Source: an uncultured Alphaproteobacteria bacterium
GTDB lineage: Bacteria; Pseudomonadota; Alphaproteobacteria; Methylaequorales; Methylaequoraceae
Direction of reading: 5' to 3'
Assembly: GCA_902617375.1 (NCBI GenBank)
Contig: CACMWI010000001.1
Location: forward strand, 128,090-192,089
Length of the DNA stretch: 64,000 bases
A program made the position numbers and the translations under genes. Positions within the stretch are counted from its first letter, which is position 1; each line of letters starts with the position of its first letter. Below, piece after piece: positions 27,374 through 37,696 of this stretch. The notes beneath the pieces are model-generated. The model made no database searches. It was given only the letters and a program-made list of their open reading frames with translations, and was not told the origin of the DNA.

Positions 27374-28384
27374 ATGAATAAAACTTTAACAGATGTATTA
27401 GTTATCGGAGCTGGTCCTGTAGGGCTGTTCTCAGTTTTCGAACTTGGGCAACTTGGGATGAAATCATGTGTTGTGGATTCACTTGATATTATTGGTGGAC
27501 AATGCTCATCTTTGTACCCTGAAAAACCTATATATGATATTCCCGCATACCCCGAAATATCTGGTCAAAAACTTATTGACAACCTTTTCAGTCAGATCAA
27601 ACCATTCTCACCAAAATTTATATTGGGAGAAAGAGTTGAAAAAATTACCAAAGAAAATGATGAATTTCTAGTTTTTACCTCAAATAATAAATCAATTAGA
27701 TGTAAGTGTATTTTAATAGCAGCGGGCAACGGGGCTTTTGGACCCAACAAACCACCTCTTGAAGACATTGAAAAATACGAAAACAAATCAATTTTTTATC
27801 ATATAACTAACAAATCGATTTTTAAAAATAAGAGAATAGCAATTGCCGGTGGTGGTGATTCTGCTGTAGATTGGGCCATTGAATTGTCTTCAGTTGCAGA
27901 AAAAGTATTTTTTATTCATAGAAGAAGAAAATTAAGAGCCGCACCACATAGTGTCGAAAAACTTTTTTCACTTGAAAAGGAAGAAAAAATTAAAACAATA
28001 ATACCTTTTCAAGTTCACTCTCTTCAAGGCTCTAAAGGAGAAATCAACACATTGACTGTTAGCAACCTTGATGAAGAAAAAATAGATCTTAAAGTAGATT
28101 ATTTTCTTCCTTTTTTTGGCCTTTCCTCTGAATTGGGTCCTATTAAGGAATGGGAATTGGAAATAGAAAAAAATCTATTGAGCGTTGACCAATCAAGTCT
28201 TCAAACCTCCGCCAAAGGTATATTTGCAATTGGAGACATCTGTGATTACCCTGGTAAGCTTAAACTAATTCTAACTGGCTTTTCCGAAGCTGCAATGGCT
28301 GCTCATAGTTGTTACAAAAAGATTTTTCCTGACAAAGTTCTTCATTTTGAATACTCAACTACGTCGGGTATTAAAAAACTATAG
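27374..28384 (+). CDS. Ferredoxin--NADP(+) reductase, thioredoxin-reductase-like type
   Basis: A 336-residue flavoenzyme that moves electrons between NADPH and ferredoxin or flavodoxin. The FAD site VLVIGAGPVGLFSVFELGQL is at the N-terminus. IGGQCSSLYPEKPIYDIPAYP, the NADP site IAGGGDSAVDWAIEL and the second FAD motif GIFAIGDICDYPGKLKLI follow. There is no redox CxxC, which separates it from thioredoxin reductase. It stands alone between divergent tsaE and convergent ahcY. Confidence 0.94.
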   Translation: MNKTLTDVLVIGAGPVGLFSVFELGQLGMKSCVVDSLDIIGGQCSSLYPEKPIYDIPAYPEISGQKLIDNLFSQIKPFSPKFILGERVEKITKENDEFLVFTSNNKSIRCKCILIAAGNGAFGPNKPPLEDIEKYENKSIFYHITNKSIFKNKRIAIAGGGDSAVDWAIELSSVAEKVFFIHRRRKLRAAPHSVEKLFSLEKEEKIKTIIPFQVHSLQGSKGEINTLTVSNLDEEKIDLKVDYFLPFFGLSSELGPIKEWELEIEKNLLSVDQSSLQTSAKGIFAIGDICDYPGKLKLILTGFSEAAMAAHSCYKKIFPDKVLHFEYSTTSGIKKL

Positions 28385-28389
28385 TTTTG

Positions 28390-29676
28390 TTAATATCTAT
28401 ATTCTTCACTTTTATATGGTCCACCTACAGGAACATTTATGTAATCCCCCTGGTTTTTTGATAATTTGGTTAACTTAGCACCGATTTTATCAAGGTGTAT
28501 CCTAGCTACTTTTTCATCTAGTTTTTTCGGAAGAACATAAACTTTATTTTTATATTTACTATAATTTTTCCATAACTCTATTTGAGCCAAAACCTGATTT
28601 GAAAAAGAAGCTGACATAACAAAGCTTGGATGACCGGTTGCACATCCTAAATTTACTAAACGACCCTCTGCAAGAACTATTATTTTCTTTCCATCAGGAA
28701 ATTCAATTTCGTCAACTTGTGGTTTTATGTTATCCCACTTGTAGTTTTTAAGAGCTTCAATCTGGATTTCGGAATCGAAATGTCCAATATTACATACAAT
28801 ACTTCTGTCTTTCATTTTTCTCATATGATCTATAGTTATTACGTCAACATTTCCGGTGGCTGTAACAAAAATGTCTGCCTTATCCGCAACATCATCCATA
28901 GTGTTAACTTCAAACCCATCCATAGCTGCTTGAAGAGCACAAATTGGGTCTATCTCAGTAACAACTACTCGGCATCCTGCATTTCTTAGGCTTTCTGCTG
29001 AACCTTTACCGACATCACCATATCCCGCAACAAGTGCAACTTTTCCAGCCATCATAACATCGGTTGCCCTTCTTATTCCATCAACTAAGCTTTCTCTACA
29101 ACCGTATTTATTATCAAACTTAGATTTTGTGACTGAATCATTAACATTTATAGCAGGTACTAAAAGTTGATTGTTTTTTTCCATTTCTAAAAGCCTTAAA
29201 ACACCTGTTGTTGTTTCTTCTGACAAACCTCTAACTCCATCGAGAAGATGGGGATATTTTTCATGCATAATTTTTGTAAGATCTCCTCCATCATCTAGTA
29301 TAAGATTTGGTTTCCAATCATTAGGCCCTGTAATTGTTTTTTCTATACACCACCAAAATTCTTCTTCAGTTTCACCTTTCCAAGCAAAAACAGGAATTTT
29401 GCTTTTGGCAACAGCTGCAGCTGCTTGATCTTGAGTAGAATAAATGTTGCAAGAGCTCCACCTAACAGAAGCTCCTAAGTCTATGAGCGTCTCAATTAAA
29501 ACTGCAGTCTGTATCGTCATATGCAAGCATCCAACAATCCTAGCACCAGCAAGAGGTTTTTCATCTTTAAATTCTGATCTTAACTGCATAAGTCCAGGCA
29601 TTTCCGTTTCAGCAATTTTAATCTCTTTTCTTCCCCAATCAGCTAAATTTATGTCTTTAATTTTAAAATCATCCAT
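28390..29676 (-). CDS. ahcY: Adenosylhomocysteinase (S-adenosyl-L-homocysteine hydrolase)
   Basis: Splits S-adenosylhomocysteine after methyl transfer. The 428-residue protein shows [13 protein letters not shown]-like [20 protein letters not shown], the NAD-binding [29 protein letters not shown]-like [10 protein letters not shown], and a C-terminus ending in PYKSEEYRY, which supplies the NAD-contacting Lys and Tyr. It overlaps the HPr-EI gene by eight bases. PTS genes beside ahcY are common in alphaproteobacteria. Confidence 0.97.
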   Translation of the reverse strand: MDDFKIKDINLADWGRKEIKIAETEMPGLMQLRSEFKDEKPLAGARIVGCLHMTIQTAVLIETLIDLGASVRWSSCNIYSTQDQAAAAVAKSKIPVFAWKGETEEEFWWCIEKTITGPNDWKPNLILDDGGDLTKIMHEKYPHLLDGVRGLSEETTTGVLRLLEMEKNNQLLVPAINVNDSVTKSKFDNKYGCRESLVDGIRRATDVMMAGKVALVAGYGDVGKGSAESLRNAGCRVVVTEIDPICALQAAMDGFEVNTMDDVADKADIFVTATGNVDVITIDHMRKMKDRSIVCNIGHFDSEIQIEALKNYKWDNIKPQVDEIEFPDGKKIIVLAEGRLVNLGCATGHPSFVMSASFSNQVLAQIELWKNYSKYKNKVYVLPKKLDEKVARIHLDKIGAKLTKLSKNQGDYINVPVGGPYKSEEYRY

Positions 29677-31738
29677 ATTTTTTTTCTCTAATCCTTTTAT
29701 TAATTTCTTGGTTGTAGTTGTACAAAATATTTTTTATCACCACATTATCATCCTGTTTAAAAATATCATCTGAAATTTTTTTTACTTCATTTGAATTTAC
29801 TTGACTTAAATATTGCTTTACTTTCAATATTCGAGATGTACTCATTGAAAGTGTTCTTATACCCATTCCAATAAGAATTGAAGTAAATAATGTATCTCCT
29901 GCCATCTCTCCGCAAATACTTACAGGAATTTTATTTCTGTCTGCCGACCTTGCAGTCATGTGAATTAGTTTTAAAACAGACAGGTGTCCAGGATCATATA
30001 TTTTAGCAACTTCCTCATCACCTCTGTCTATGGCTAATGTGTACATTGTTAAATCATTCGTACCAATCGCAAAAAAATCACAATTTTTAGCTAACTCCTC
30101 AGAAATCAATGCCGCAGCCGGTGTTTCAATTAATACTCCAATCTTAGGAGTAGCAATCTTTAACCTTTTATTTTTTTTTAATAAATCCTTTTTTACTTCT
30201 GTTATTATTTTTTTTGTCTCAATTAACTCTGATACATTTGAAACCATTGGTAACATTATCCTTATATTCCCGTACGAGCTTGCCCTTAGGATTGCCGTAA
30301 TTTGTCTTTTAAAAATTTTTGGGAAAGCTAATGTCAGTCTTATAGCTCTCAGCCCCAAAGCAGGATTAGGTGATTTTGTTAAATATTTTTCTATAGAGGG
30401 CACTTTTTTATCATTACCAACGTCTAATGTTCTAATTGTTAGTGGCTTTCCTTTCAAATGCATAAGAGTTTTTTTAATTGAATTAAATTGATCTTGTTCA
30501 GAAGGTATGATTTTTTTGTTCATAAAAAGATACTCGGTCCTATATAAACCAATACCATCTATTCCTTTTTTCATTGATATTTTAACTTCATCAGAATCAT
30601 CAACATTAGCCTCAATTCTTACTCTTTTTTTATCTTTAGTAACTGGAATAGTCTTAATAAATGAATTTAACTTTTGATCCTCATTTTTTTTTTCTTCTAT
30701 TTTTTTTCTATATATTAATATTGTCTTTTGTGAAGGATTCTTGATCAACAACCCTTTGTCACCGTCTATTATAATTTTTTCACCGTTTTTTAGATATCTA
30801 AGAGCGTTTTTTACCCCAACTACAGTTGGAATTGACAAAGACCGAGCTACTATTGCAAAATGTCCCTCAGGACCTCCAAACATACTTGCTAGCCCCAAAA
30901 ATTTAATTTTTGCATTAGCCAATAGATCAGATGGACTCAACTCAGACGAAAATAATATCTGATTGTTTTTAATGCTGGTCTGAACTTTTTTTTTTTGAAG
31001 GTTTTCAATAATTCTCGTACAAACATCTCTCACATCATCAAATCTGTCTTTTAAGTAATCGTCCTTTATGCGTTTAAAAATTTTTGAATGCTTATTAAGC
31101 ACTTCATCAACTGCATATTCTGCATTAATGAGATCGTCTCTTATTCTTTGTTTTGCGTCTTTCATAAGGGATGATGACCTGATAATTGAAATATTGGCCT
31201 CTAACATAAATTTCATCTCTTTATAGATATCATTTTTATGATGAGTTATTTTGTTAATAATCTTTTTGATGTCTAAAATTGAGACTTTGACTGCTTTTTC
31301 CAATCGTATTATTTCTTTTTGTACTGATGATATGGAAATGTTATATCTTACGTTAGAAACATTAGTTTTTTGTTTTACTAAACAGTTACCTATCGCATAT
31401 CCACTTGAGACCCCAATCCCTTTTAAAACCAACTCTTTATCAGTATTCTCTGATAATGGTTTTTCTTCTCCAAAATTATTTTTTATTAAACTAATTAGTT
31501 TATTTAAATCCTTTTCTGAATTACTACCAATACATTGAACTTTTATTTCCGTTCCTTTAGAGGCAGCCAAAGTCATTAAACCCAGAAGAGAGGAACCGTT
31601 TACAACCTTTGAACCTTTTTTGACAATAAACTTTGAATCACATTTGGAAGTTAATTCTACGAATTTTGCTGCGGCTCTTGCATGTATTCCTAGTTTATTA
31701 GTTATTAATATTTTTCTTTCTACTTTTTTTTGTTCCAA
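29669..31738 (-). CDS. HPr-Enzyme I fusion, phosphoenolpyruvate-protein phosphotransferase
   Basis: One 689-residue chain with two PTS parts. Residues 1-88 are an HPr domain with the phospho-acceptor His19 in LGIHARAAA and the HprK target Ser50 in [13 protein letters not shown]. From about 100 on it is Enzyme I: the phosphohistidine His293 in [17 protein letters not shown], the PEP domain with [11 protein letters not shown], and the catalytic ICGEMAGD. No GAF domain is present, unlike EI-Ntr. It should take phosphate from PEP and pass it to the EIIA encoded upstream and to PtsN. HPr and EI are normally separate proteins. It overlaps both neighbours. Confidence 0.95.
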   Translation of the reverse strand: MEQKKVERKILITNKLGIHARAAAKFVELTSKCDSKFIVKKGSKVVNGSSLLGLMTLAASKGTEIKVQCIGSNSEKDLNKLISLIKNNFGEEKPLSENTDKELVLKGIGVSSGYAIGNCLVKQKTNVSNVRYNISISSVQKEIIRLEKAVKVSILDIKKIINKITHHKNDIYKEMKFMLEANISIIRSSSLMKDAKQRIRDDLINAEYAVDEVLNKHSKIFKRIKDDYLKDRFDDVRDVCTRIIENLQKKKVQTSIKNNQILFSSELSPSDLLANAKIKFLGLASMFGGPEGHFAIVARSLSIPTVVGVKNALRYLKNGEKIIIDGDKGLLIKNPSQKTILIYRKKIEEKKNEDQKLNSFIKTIPVTKDKKRVRIEANVDDSDEVKISMKKGIDGIGLYRTEYLFMNKKIIPSEQDQFNSIKKTLMHLKGKPLTIRTLDVGNDKKVPSIEKYLTKSPNPALGLRAIRLTLAFPKIFKRQITAILRASSYGNIRIMLPMVSNVSELIETKKIITEVKKDLLKKNKRLKIATPKIGVLIETPAAALISEELAKNCDFFAIGTNDLTMYTLAIDRGDEEVAKIYDPGHLSVLKLIHMTARSADRNKIPVSICGEMAGDTLFTSILIGMGIRTLSMSTSRILKVKQYLSQVNSNEVKKISDDIFKQDDNVVIKNILYNYNQEINKRIREKKYG

Positions 31739-32142
31739 TCTTTTTTTTCCTCAAAAAATGCTGAAGCTACATTTATATATTTTCGGCCTGATTCTTGTGA
31801 AATCGCTATTATCTCTTTAATTGACTTTTTATCCCTAATCGACATCATTTTAATCAACATCGGTAAATTTACACCAGCTACAACTTCAATCTTTTCACCA
31901 TGCATAACAGAAATTGCTAGATTTGAAGGAGTTCCACCAAACATATCTGTTAAAACAATTACACCTTTGCCTGCATCTACTTTTTTAACTGAGTCAAGAA
32001 TTTGTAATCTTTTTTTCTCCATATCATCCTCAGGAAAGATAGATATTGCTATAAGATTTTCTTGTGGACCAACAATGTGTTGTATGACACTAAGCATCTC
32101 TTTTGCAATATTTTCATGACTTACTAATACTACACCAATCAT
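31720..32142 (-). CDS. PTS EIIA component, mannose type
   Basis: A 140-residue EIIA-Man domain with the phosphorylation site in VVLVSHENIA (His9) and the family block VIVLTDMFGGTPSNLAI. No EIIB, EIIC or EIID gene is nearby, so it probably acts as a regulatory acceptor, as its relatives do in rhizobia and Caulobacter. It overlaps rapZ by four bases at its start and the HPr-EI gene by 19 at its end. Confidence 0.94.
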   Translation of the reverse strand: MIGVVLVSHENIAKEMLSVIQHIVGPQENLIAISIFPEDDMEKKRLQILDSVKKVDAGKGVIVLTDMFGGTPSNLAISVMHGEKIEVVAGVNLPMLIKMMSIRDKKSIKEIIAISQESGRKYINVASAFFEEKKDWNKKK

Positions 32143-32996
32143 TTTTCGATATCTCTATGTTCTATAAAAATTCTCAATTTTCTATTATTATTAATTAAAT
32201 TAAGGAAATGGTCACTGGATACAACAGATCTATGGACTCCGCCTGTACAACCAAATGCTATAGTGATATGTTCTTTTCCCTCTTTTTTATATCCCTCAAG
32301 AATATTGTTAAACAGTAGCAAAAGACTATCAAAAAAAAATTCAAAATACTTCTGTTTTTTAACAAAATTTATAACTTTCAGGTTTTTACCATCAAATTTT
32401 TTTAGGCTTTTTTCATAAAATGGATTCCTTAAAAACCTCATATCGAAAACAATATCTGCCTCTGTTGGTAATCCAAATTTATATCCAAAAGAAATAATTC
32501 TTAAATTAATTTTTGAGTCTGAGTGTTTTTTAAACAAAATCTGCATCTCATTTTTTAAAAGGTTTAAAGTAAATTTTGATGTATCAATGTAGTAGTCATT
32601 AATATTCAATAAGGGTTTAAGCCAATTCCTCTCTGCTTCAATTTTTTCTACAATTGGTAAATCTAATTTTAAAGGGTGGACTCTTCTACTTTCTTTAAAC
32701 CTATTCAATAGCGTTGTGTTGTCGCAATCAAAAAAAATGACTGAAAGAGTTAAATTCTTTTTTTTTTGGGAAATCTCTTTAGCTACTTTTTTTGGATCAA
32801 AGTCTCTTGTTCTAACATCAATTCCGACAGCAAGATTTCTTTTTATCTTTGTGTTTATAATATTACTCAAAAGGTAGGTCGGTAAATTATCGATTGCCTC
32901 AAAACCCATATCTTCAAAAATTTTTAATGCTGATGACCTACCAGCACCTGACAATCCAGTAACTATGAAAACTTTATATTGTTTCTCTAATCTCAT
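32139..32996 (-). CDS. rapZ: RapZ family nucleotide-binding protein (RNase adapter)
   Basis: A 285-residue protein with Walker A VTGLSGAGRSSALK, DNLPTYLL and the C-terminal signature IAFGCTGGVHRSV. In E. coli RapZ binds glucosamine-6-phosphate and directs RNase E to the sRNA GlmZ; in alphaproteobacteria its target is less clear. The gene sits between hprK and EIIA, the conserved place, and overlaps hprK by 23 bases. Confidence 0.95.
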   Translation of the reverse strand: MRLEKQYKVFIVTGLSGAGRSSALKIFEDMGFEAIDNLPTYLLSNIINTKIKRNLAVGIDVRTRDFDPKKVAKEISQKKKNLTLSVIFFDCDNTTLLNRFKESRRVHPLKLDLPIVEKIEAERNWLKPLLNINDYYIDTSKFTLNLLKNEMQILFKKHSDSKINLRIISFGYKFGLPTEADIVFDMRFLRNPFYEKSLKKFDGKNLKVINFVKKQKYFEFFFDSLLLLFNNILEGYKKEGKEHITIAFGCTGGVHRSVVSSDHFLNLINNNRKLRIFIEHRDIEK

Positions 32997-33399
32997 TTAA
33001 TTTTACTTTAATCTTGGCAACTGCCGATGAATTTTTTCCTTCAATATTGATGATAGGAATGTTAATTCCCAGTATTCTAAAAGAACTATCCTTTGGAAAC
33101 CTTTCATTATTATTACTTTTCAAATTAACAACTAATCGTAATTTTATTCTCTCCACGAATGGAACTGTAATTATTCCAATCTCTCTTACTTCAAGCAGAC
33201 CCCTAATTTCTGGAGGACAATAAAGATAAATATTATTTGAATTTTTTCTACAAATCGAAATATCATCTGAAATTAAAGTTGCGCCATTGTCAATCAATCT
33301 CAATGCTAAATCTGATTTTCCAGAACCAGAATCACCTAAAATTAACACTCCGTTATCATCTATTACCACAGACGTGCTGTGAATTCTTTTCAAATTCAT
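32974..33399 (-). CDS. hprK: HPr kinase/phosphorylase, short alphaproteobacterial form
   Basis: Phosphorylates HPr on its regulatory serine; here the target would be Ser50 of the HPr-EI fusion. The 141-residue protein has only the C-terminal catalytic domain: Walker A ILGDSGSGKSDLALRLID at about 20-37, then LISDD and the HprK signature stretch RGLLEVREIGIITVPF. Firmicute HprK is about 310 residues; the lack of the N-terminal half is normal for alphaproteobacteria. One base separates it from the copper chaperone gene. Confidence 0.94.
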   Translation of the reverse strand: MNLKRIHSTSVVIDDNGVLILGDSGSGKSDLALRLIDNGATLISDDISICRKNSNNIYLYCPPEIRGLLEVREIGIITVPFVERIKLRLVVNLKSNNNERFPKDSSFRILGINIPIINIEGKNSSAVAKIKVKLNEIRETI

Positions 33400-33400
33400 T

Positions 33401-33856
33401 TTACTCGATAAAGTTCTCTTTCAATTTTTCATTTAAAACCATAACAGGAACTTTCTTTTTACTTCCATCATTTAATGAAAACTCAACCTTAAAAGAAGAT
33501 CCATCATCAAGTTTTTTTTTTAAACCCATTAACATTAAATGAGTTCCGCCAGGTTGAAAAAAAACTTGCTGTTTAGATTTTATTAAAAAATTTTCTTTCT
33601 TTTTCATTTTTATAATTTCGTTTTCAGTTTCAATTTCATGAATTTCAGCTTTTGAAGCCACTTTAGTAGAAATTGATTCTATGAAGAAATCCTTATTTGT
33701 ATTATTGAAAATAGAAACATATACAGCACAAGCTCTTTGACCATCAAAAGTTTCAAATGTGTAAGCTCCGTGAAAGACTACAGAATCTTGATTTGAATTT
33801 ACTGAATTTGATAATATCAAAAGAAATATAAATAGTGTGTATTTGAAATTTTTCAT
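33401..33856 (-). CDS. PCu(A)C-type periplasmic copper chaperone
   Basis: A 151-residue exported protein that carries Cu(I), usually to cytochrome oxidase. A signal peptide spans about residues 1-21. The metal motif H-x10-M ... H-x-M is visible as IHEIETENEIIKM and GGTHLMLMG. It begins the minus-strand PTS operon, one base before hprK. A SCO1-type protein that could share the copper pathway lies at 50.7-51.3 kb. Confidence 0.92.
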   Translation of the reverse strand: MKNFKYTLFIFLLILSNSVNSNQDSVVFHGAYTFETFDGQRACAVYVSIFNNTNKDFFIESISTKVASKAEIHEIETENEIIKMKKKENFLIKSKQQVFFQPGGTHLMLMGLKKKLDDGSSFKVEFSLNDGSKKKVPVMVLNEKLKENFIE

Positions 33857-33904
33857 TTAAATTAAATCCTGAAATTATTATACATAATATATTGAGAGAA
33901 AAGA

Positions 33905-34696
33905 ATGAAAATTAATTACGCCACAAGACAATTAATAAGGTCCTCTTCAAGAGGATATTTATCAACTAGTTTTGACCCAAGGAGCTTTGGAGCTAAAAAA
34001 ATTAATGTCAAACAAACCTTCCCTTATTCAACTTTCACCCTTACGGCGTTTGATTACGATTTAAGTCCTATTGTTCTACTTTCAAAATTATCTGAACACA
34101 CTACCAATATTTCTAAAGATAATTTGGTTTCACTGATGCTTTGTGAAGAACAAAAGCTGTATCCCTATTTCCCTAAATTCAAAAAAAATCCTTTTAATTA
34201 TGAAGATCCAATGTCAAGACCAAGGGTAACACTAATAGGAAAATTAAAAATAACGAAAAATCTAAATCACAAAACGAGATTTTTAAATAGACATCCTACA
34301 TCTAATTTGTACGCTAACTTTTCCGACATGAATTTTTATAGATTAGATATAATAGGAGCCCATCTAATAGGTGGGTTTGCTAGTGTAAAGTGGTTTGCAA
34401 GAAAGGACCTTATATGTAATGACGTCAAAAATTTTCAAGAATCTGAAAATAGCATCATATCACATATGAACGACCATCATAAAGAATCAATCGATTTGTA
34501 TGTTAAAAAGTTTATAAAAGGTATTTCTTTAAGTCTGAAAAAAAATTGGCAGCTTATCGGAGTTGATCCAGACGGATTTGATCTAAGAAAAAAAGATAAG
34601 ATTATAAGATATTGCTTTGAAAGGTCGATTGACAACGCATCAAAATTAAGAGGCGTTTTTGTAAAACTGCATAAGCAAGCTTCTATTTCTCAATGA
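33905..34696 (+). CDS. HugZ-like pyridoxamine-phosphate-oxidase-fold protein with DUF2470
   Basis: A 263-residue protein with an N-terminal FMN/haem-binding split-barrel domain and a C-terminal DUF2470 domain starting at about ISHMNDHHKESIDLY, where the haem-contacting HMNxDH is seen as HMNDHH. Family members bind or degrade haem (HugZ, plant GluBP). YRLDIIGAHLIGGFASVKWF is the conserved end of the barrel. It diverges from the copper chaperone gene and overlaps polA tail to tail by seven bases. Haem use is inferred from the family. Confidence 0.88.
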   Translation: MKINYATRQLIRSSSRGYLSTSFDPRSFGAKKINVKQTFPYSTFTLTAFDYDLSPIVLLSKLSEHTTNISKDNLVSLMLCEEQKLYPYFPKFKKNPFNYEDPMSRPRVTLIGKLKITKNLNHKTRFLNRHPTSNLYANFSDMNFYRLDIIGAHLIGGFASVKWFARKDLICNDVKNFQESENSIISHMNDHHKESIDLYVKKFIKGISLSLKKNWQLIGVDPDGFDLRKKDKIIRYCFERSIDNASKLRGVFVKLHKQASISQ

Positions 34697-37473
34697 GCAT
34701 CATCCCAACTATTTCCAACACCTATATCAACTTTGATTGGTACTTTTAGAGAGATAAATTTTTTATGTGAACTTGTCATTATTTTAGGTATCTTGTTTTT
34801 GATTATATCTATTTCACTTTGAGGAGATTCAAATAATAATTCATCATGAACCTGTAGTAAGATCTTTGTCTGTAATTTCTCATCTACTAAAAATTTCTGA
34901 ACCTTTGGCATAGCTAATTTTATCATATCTGCTGCTCCACCCTGAATAGGAGCATTAATAGCGGATCTTTCAGCAAAATTTTTTCTTGTAACAACTTTAT
35001 CATTTATAAATGGAATAAATATCCTTCTCCCGAAAGGTGTTTTGACATAACCATTCGATCTACATTCTTGAATCGTATTTCTCATATAATCTTTAATACC
35101 CGGATATTTCTTAAAATACTGATCCATGTACATTTTTGCTTCACTATTTGAGATTTCAAGTTGTAAAGCCAAACCATAGGCGGAAATTCCATATATAATT
35201 CCAAAATTAATTATCTTTGCCTTTCTTCTATATTCATTAGTAACTTTGTCTTTTGAAATCTGAAAGACTTCCATAGCCGTAACAGTATGAATATCACTAT
35301 CATTTTCAAAAGCATTTATTAAAGTTTTTATGTTTGCAACATGCGCTAAAATTCTTAATTCAATTTGAGAGTAATCAATTGAGATGATTCGATTTTTTTC
35401 ATCACATATAAAAACTTTTCTAATTTGCCTTCCTTCCTCAGTTTTAATTGGGATATTTTGTAAATTAGGATCATTTGATGACAGTCTGCCAGTTAAAGTA
35501 CTCGCCATACCAAACGATGTGTGTATTCTATTTGTTTTAACATTTTTTCTTGACAATAAACCCTCACAATATGTACCCCGCAACTTTGAATATTGTCTCC
35601 AATCCAAAACTAAGGATGCAATATTAAAATCTTCAGATTTTAATTTTTCGAGAACTTTAACATCAGTTTGATAGTTCCCACTTTTACCTTTTTTACCGTA
35701 AGGAAGTTTAAGCTTATCAAATAAAACTTCTCCCAATTGCTTTGGTGATCCTATGTTAAAATCTTCTTCGCTCAACTTAAAAATTTCTCTTTCTATCATT
35801 GACATTTTTTCTGAAAATTCTCCAGAAAGTTTGGTTAATTTAGGATTATCAACTTTACATCCTGCAATCTCCATTTCTGCAATCACTTCGATCAATGGTT
35901 TTTCAACATAAAAATAAAAGTCATAAAGTCCTTCCTTGATTAATAAAATTTTAAGGATTTCCCACAATCTATAGGTAACATCTGCATCTTCAGCAGCATA
36001 ATTTTTTGCTTTATCTGCAGAAACTTCTGAAAACGAAATTTTTTTTTTTTCAACTACGGTTACATCTGAATATTTAATAGTCTCATGAAATAAAAAATCA
36101 GATGACAGTTCGTCTAATCCGTGTCCTCTTTGACCAGTTCTCAAAACATATGACATAAGCATAGTATCGTCCATATTATTTATGCTGATTCCTAATCCCT
36201 TGAGAATTATGAAATCATATTTAATGTTTTGTCCGATTTTCAGTATTGAGTTATCCTCTAAAATCATTTTAATTTTTTCAATAAAGACATTTAAATCTAC
36301 TTGATTTCTCATACCTTTATGATTTAAGGGAATATAACATGCTTGGCTATTCTCTATTGACATTGAAAAACCAACAATTTCTGCCTCAGTAGCACTCAAA
36401 GATGTTGTTTCACAATCTATCGCTACAACTCCACTTTCAATAATTTTTTGAATCCACTTTGTTAAATCTTTTTCGTTTAAAATTAATTCATAAATTCCTC
36501 GATTTACTTTTTCTCTTATTGGAGTGAAATATTCATTTTCTTTCTCTTGGTTATTTTGTTTTTCCGTTTCAGAGGGTGGCTTATTTTTTGAACCAAATTT
36601 ATTAGTTACTAACGATTTAATTCTATTGAACTCCATTTCATCTAAAAATTTTATAAGTTTTTGAACCTCTAATGGTTTGAAATTCAATTTTTCAATTGAA
36701 ACAGGTAGGTCAACATCATCTTTCAAAGTTACAAGCTTCTTCGATATAATTAGAAGATCTTTATTTTCTGAAATAGCCTCTTTTCTTTTTTCTTGTTTTA
36801 TATTTTTGACATTTGCAATAAGATTTTCAATATTTCCATATTCATTTATTAATTGTGAAGCTGTTTTTGGACCAATTCCTGGTACACCAGGAATATTATC
36901 TGAAGTATCTCCAGCCAACGCCTGAACTTCAATAACTTTTTCAGGACCAACGCCAAACTTTTCAATTACATTTTCTGAAGTAATTTCCTTTTTTTTTAAT
37001 GGATCTATCATCGAAACATTTTTACCTAAAAGTTGCATTAGATCTTTATCAGAAGAAATAATCGTAATTTTTTTTCCTTCTGCTTTTGCTTTTTTTGAAT
37101 AAGAAGCGATTAAATCATCAGCTTCGAAACCCAATGAATCAATTGATTTAAGGTTGAAGGCATCAGGAACTTTTTTTATTATATCAAATTGAGGTTTCAA
37201 GTCTTCTGGAGGATCAGATCTATTTGCTTTATAGTTTGGATAAATGTCATTTCTAAATGTCTTTCTTGCAGCATCGAATATCACTGCGATTGCAACATTT
37301 CCCCCTTTCTCACTTTGAATATCATCAATTAATTTGAGAAGCATATTGGTAAAACCAAAAACTGCGTTGACTGGTAGTCCGTCGGATCTAAACATTGGAG
37401 GTAAAGCATAGTAAGCTCTAAATATATATCCAGAACCATCTACTAGAACCAACTCATTTCCAACCGAATTCAT
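34690..37473 (-). CDS. polA: DNA polymerase I
   Basis: Processes Okazaki fragments and fills repair gaps. All three domains are present in 927 residues: the 5'-3' FEN-like nuclease (1-290, with DGSGYIFRAYYALPP and GDTSDNIPGVPGIGPKTA), the 3'-5' exonuclease (about 335-510, with the intact VAIDCETTSL metal site) and the polymerase (about 560-927, with TGRLSSNDPNLQNIPI, DYSQIELRILAH and LQVHDELLFE). Proofreading therefore looks active. It overlaps the zinc-finger gene upstream as ATGA. Confidence 0.98.
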   Translation of the reverse strand: MNSVGNELVLVDGSGYIFRAYYALPPMFRSDGLPVNAVFGFTNMLLKLIDDIQSEKGGNVAIAVIFDAARKTFRNDIYPNYKANRSDPPEDLKPQFDIIKKVPDAFNLKSIDSLGFEADDLIASYSKKAKAEGKKITIISSDKDLMQLLGKNVSMIDPLKKKEITSENVIEKFGVGPEKVIEVQALAGDTSDNIPGVPGIGPKTASQLINEYGNIENLIANVKNIKQEKRKEAISENKDLLIISKKLVTLKDDVDLPVSIEKLNFKPLEVQKLIKFLDEMEFNRIKSLVTNKFGSKNKPPSETEKQNNQEKENEYFTPIREKVNRGIYELILNEKDLTKWIQKIIESGVVAIDCETTSLSATEAEIVGFSMSIENSQACYIPLNHKGMRNQVDLNVFIEKIKMILEDNSILKIGQNIKYDFIILKGLGISINNMDDTMLMSYVLRTGQRGHGLDELSSDFLFHETIKYSDVTVVEKKKISFSEVSADKAKNYAAEDADVTYRLWEILKILLIKEGLYDFYFYVEKPLIEVIAEMEIAGCKVDNPKLTKLSGEFSEKMSMIEREIFKLSEEDFNIGSPKQLGEVLFDKLKLPYGKKGKSGNYQTDVKVLEKLKSEDFNIASLVLDWRQYSKLRGTYCEGLLSRKNVKTNRIHTSFGMASTLTGRLSSNDPNLQNIPIKTEEGRQIRKVFICDEKNRIISIDYSQIELRILAHVANIKTLINAFENDSDIHTVTAMEVFQISKDKVTNEYRRKAKIINFGIIYGISAYGLALQLEISNSEAKMYMDQYFKKYPGIKDYMRNTIQECRSNGYVKTPFGRRIFIPFINDKVVTRKNFAERSAINAPIQGGAADMIKLAMPKVQKFLVDEKLQTKILLQVHDELLFESPQSEIDIIKNKIPKIMTSSHKKFISLKVPIKVDIGVGNSWDDAH

Positions 37474-37634
37474 ATCTTCTTTTTAAATTTTGCGCTACAA
37501 TATGGGCATGTTGCAATTTTTCCAGATGAAAGGTCAAGATAGATTAGCGGATGGGATTCTTTAGACCCGTCTCCACTACAACTTACAGTATCGCTGTCAA
37601 TATATTTTATTTCTGTTTGAAAATTAAAGTCCAT
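37470..37634 (-). CDS. Small zinc-finger protein, zf-CHCC (NDUFS6-like) family
   Basis: A 54-residue protein read directly from the minus strand: it starts MDFNFQTEIKYIDSDTVSC and ends CPYCSAKFKKKI. The metal ligands C-x8-H ... C-x2-C (SCSGDGSKESHP and TCPYCS) match the zf-CHCC family related to the complex I subunit NDUFS6. Its stop overlaps the polA start (ATGA), so the pair is co-translated. Alphaproteobacteria commonly keep such a gene upstream of polA. Function is unproven. Confidence 0.88.
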   Translation of the reverse strand: MDFNFQTEIKYIDSDTVSCSGDGSKESHPLIYLDLSSGKIATCPYCSAKFKKKI

Positions 37635-37696
37635 AACACTAAAGTTCAAAAAATATCATATTTTTAAAACATCGAATACATATATAATATATAACC

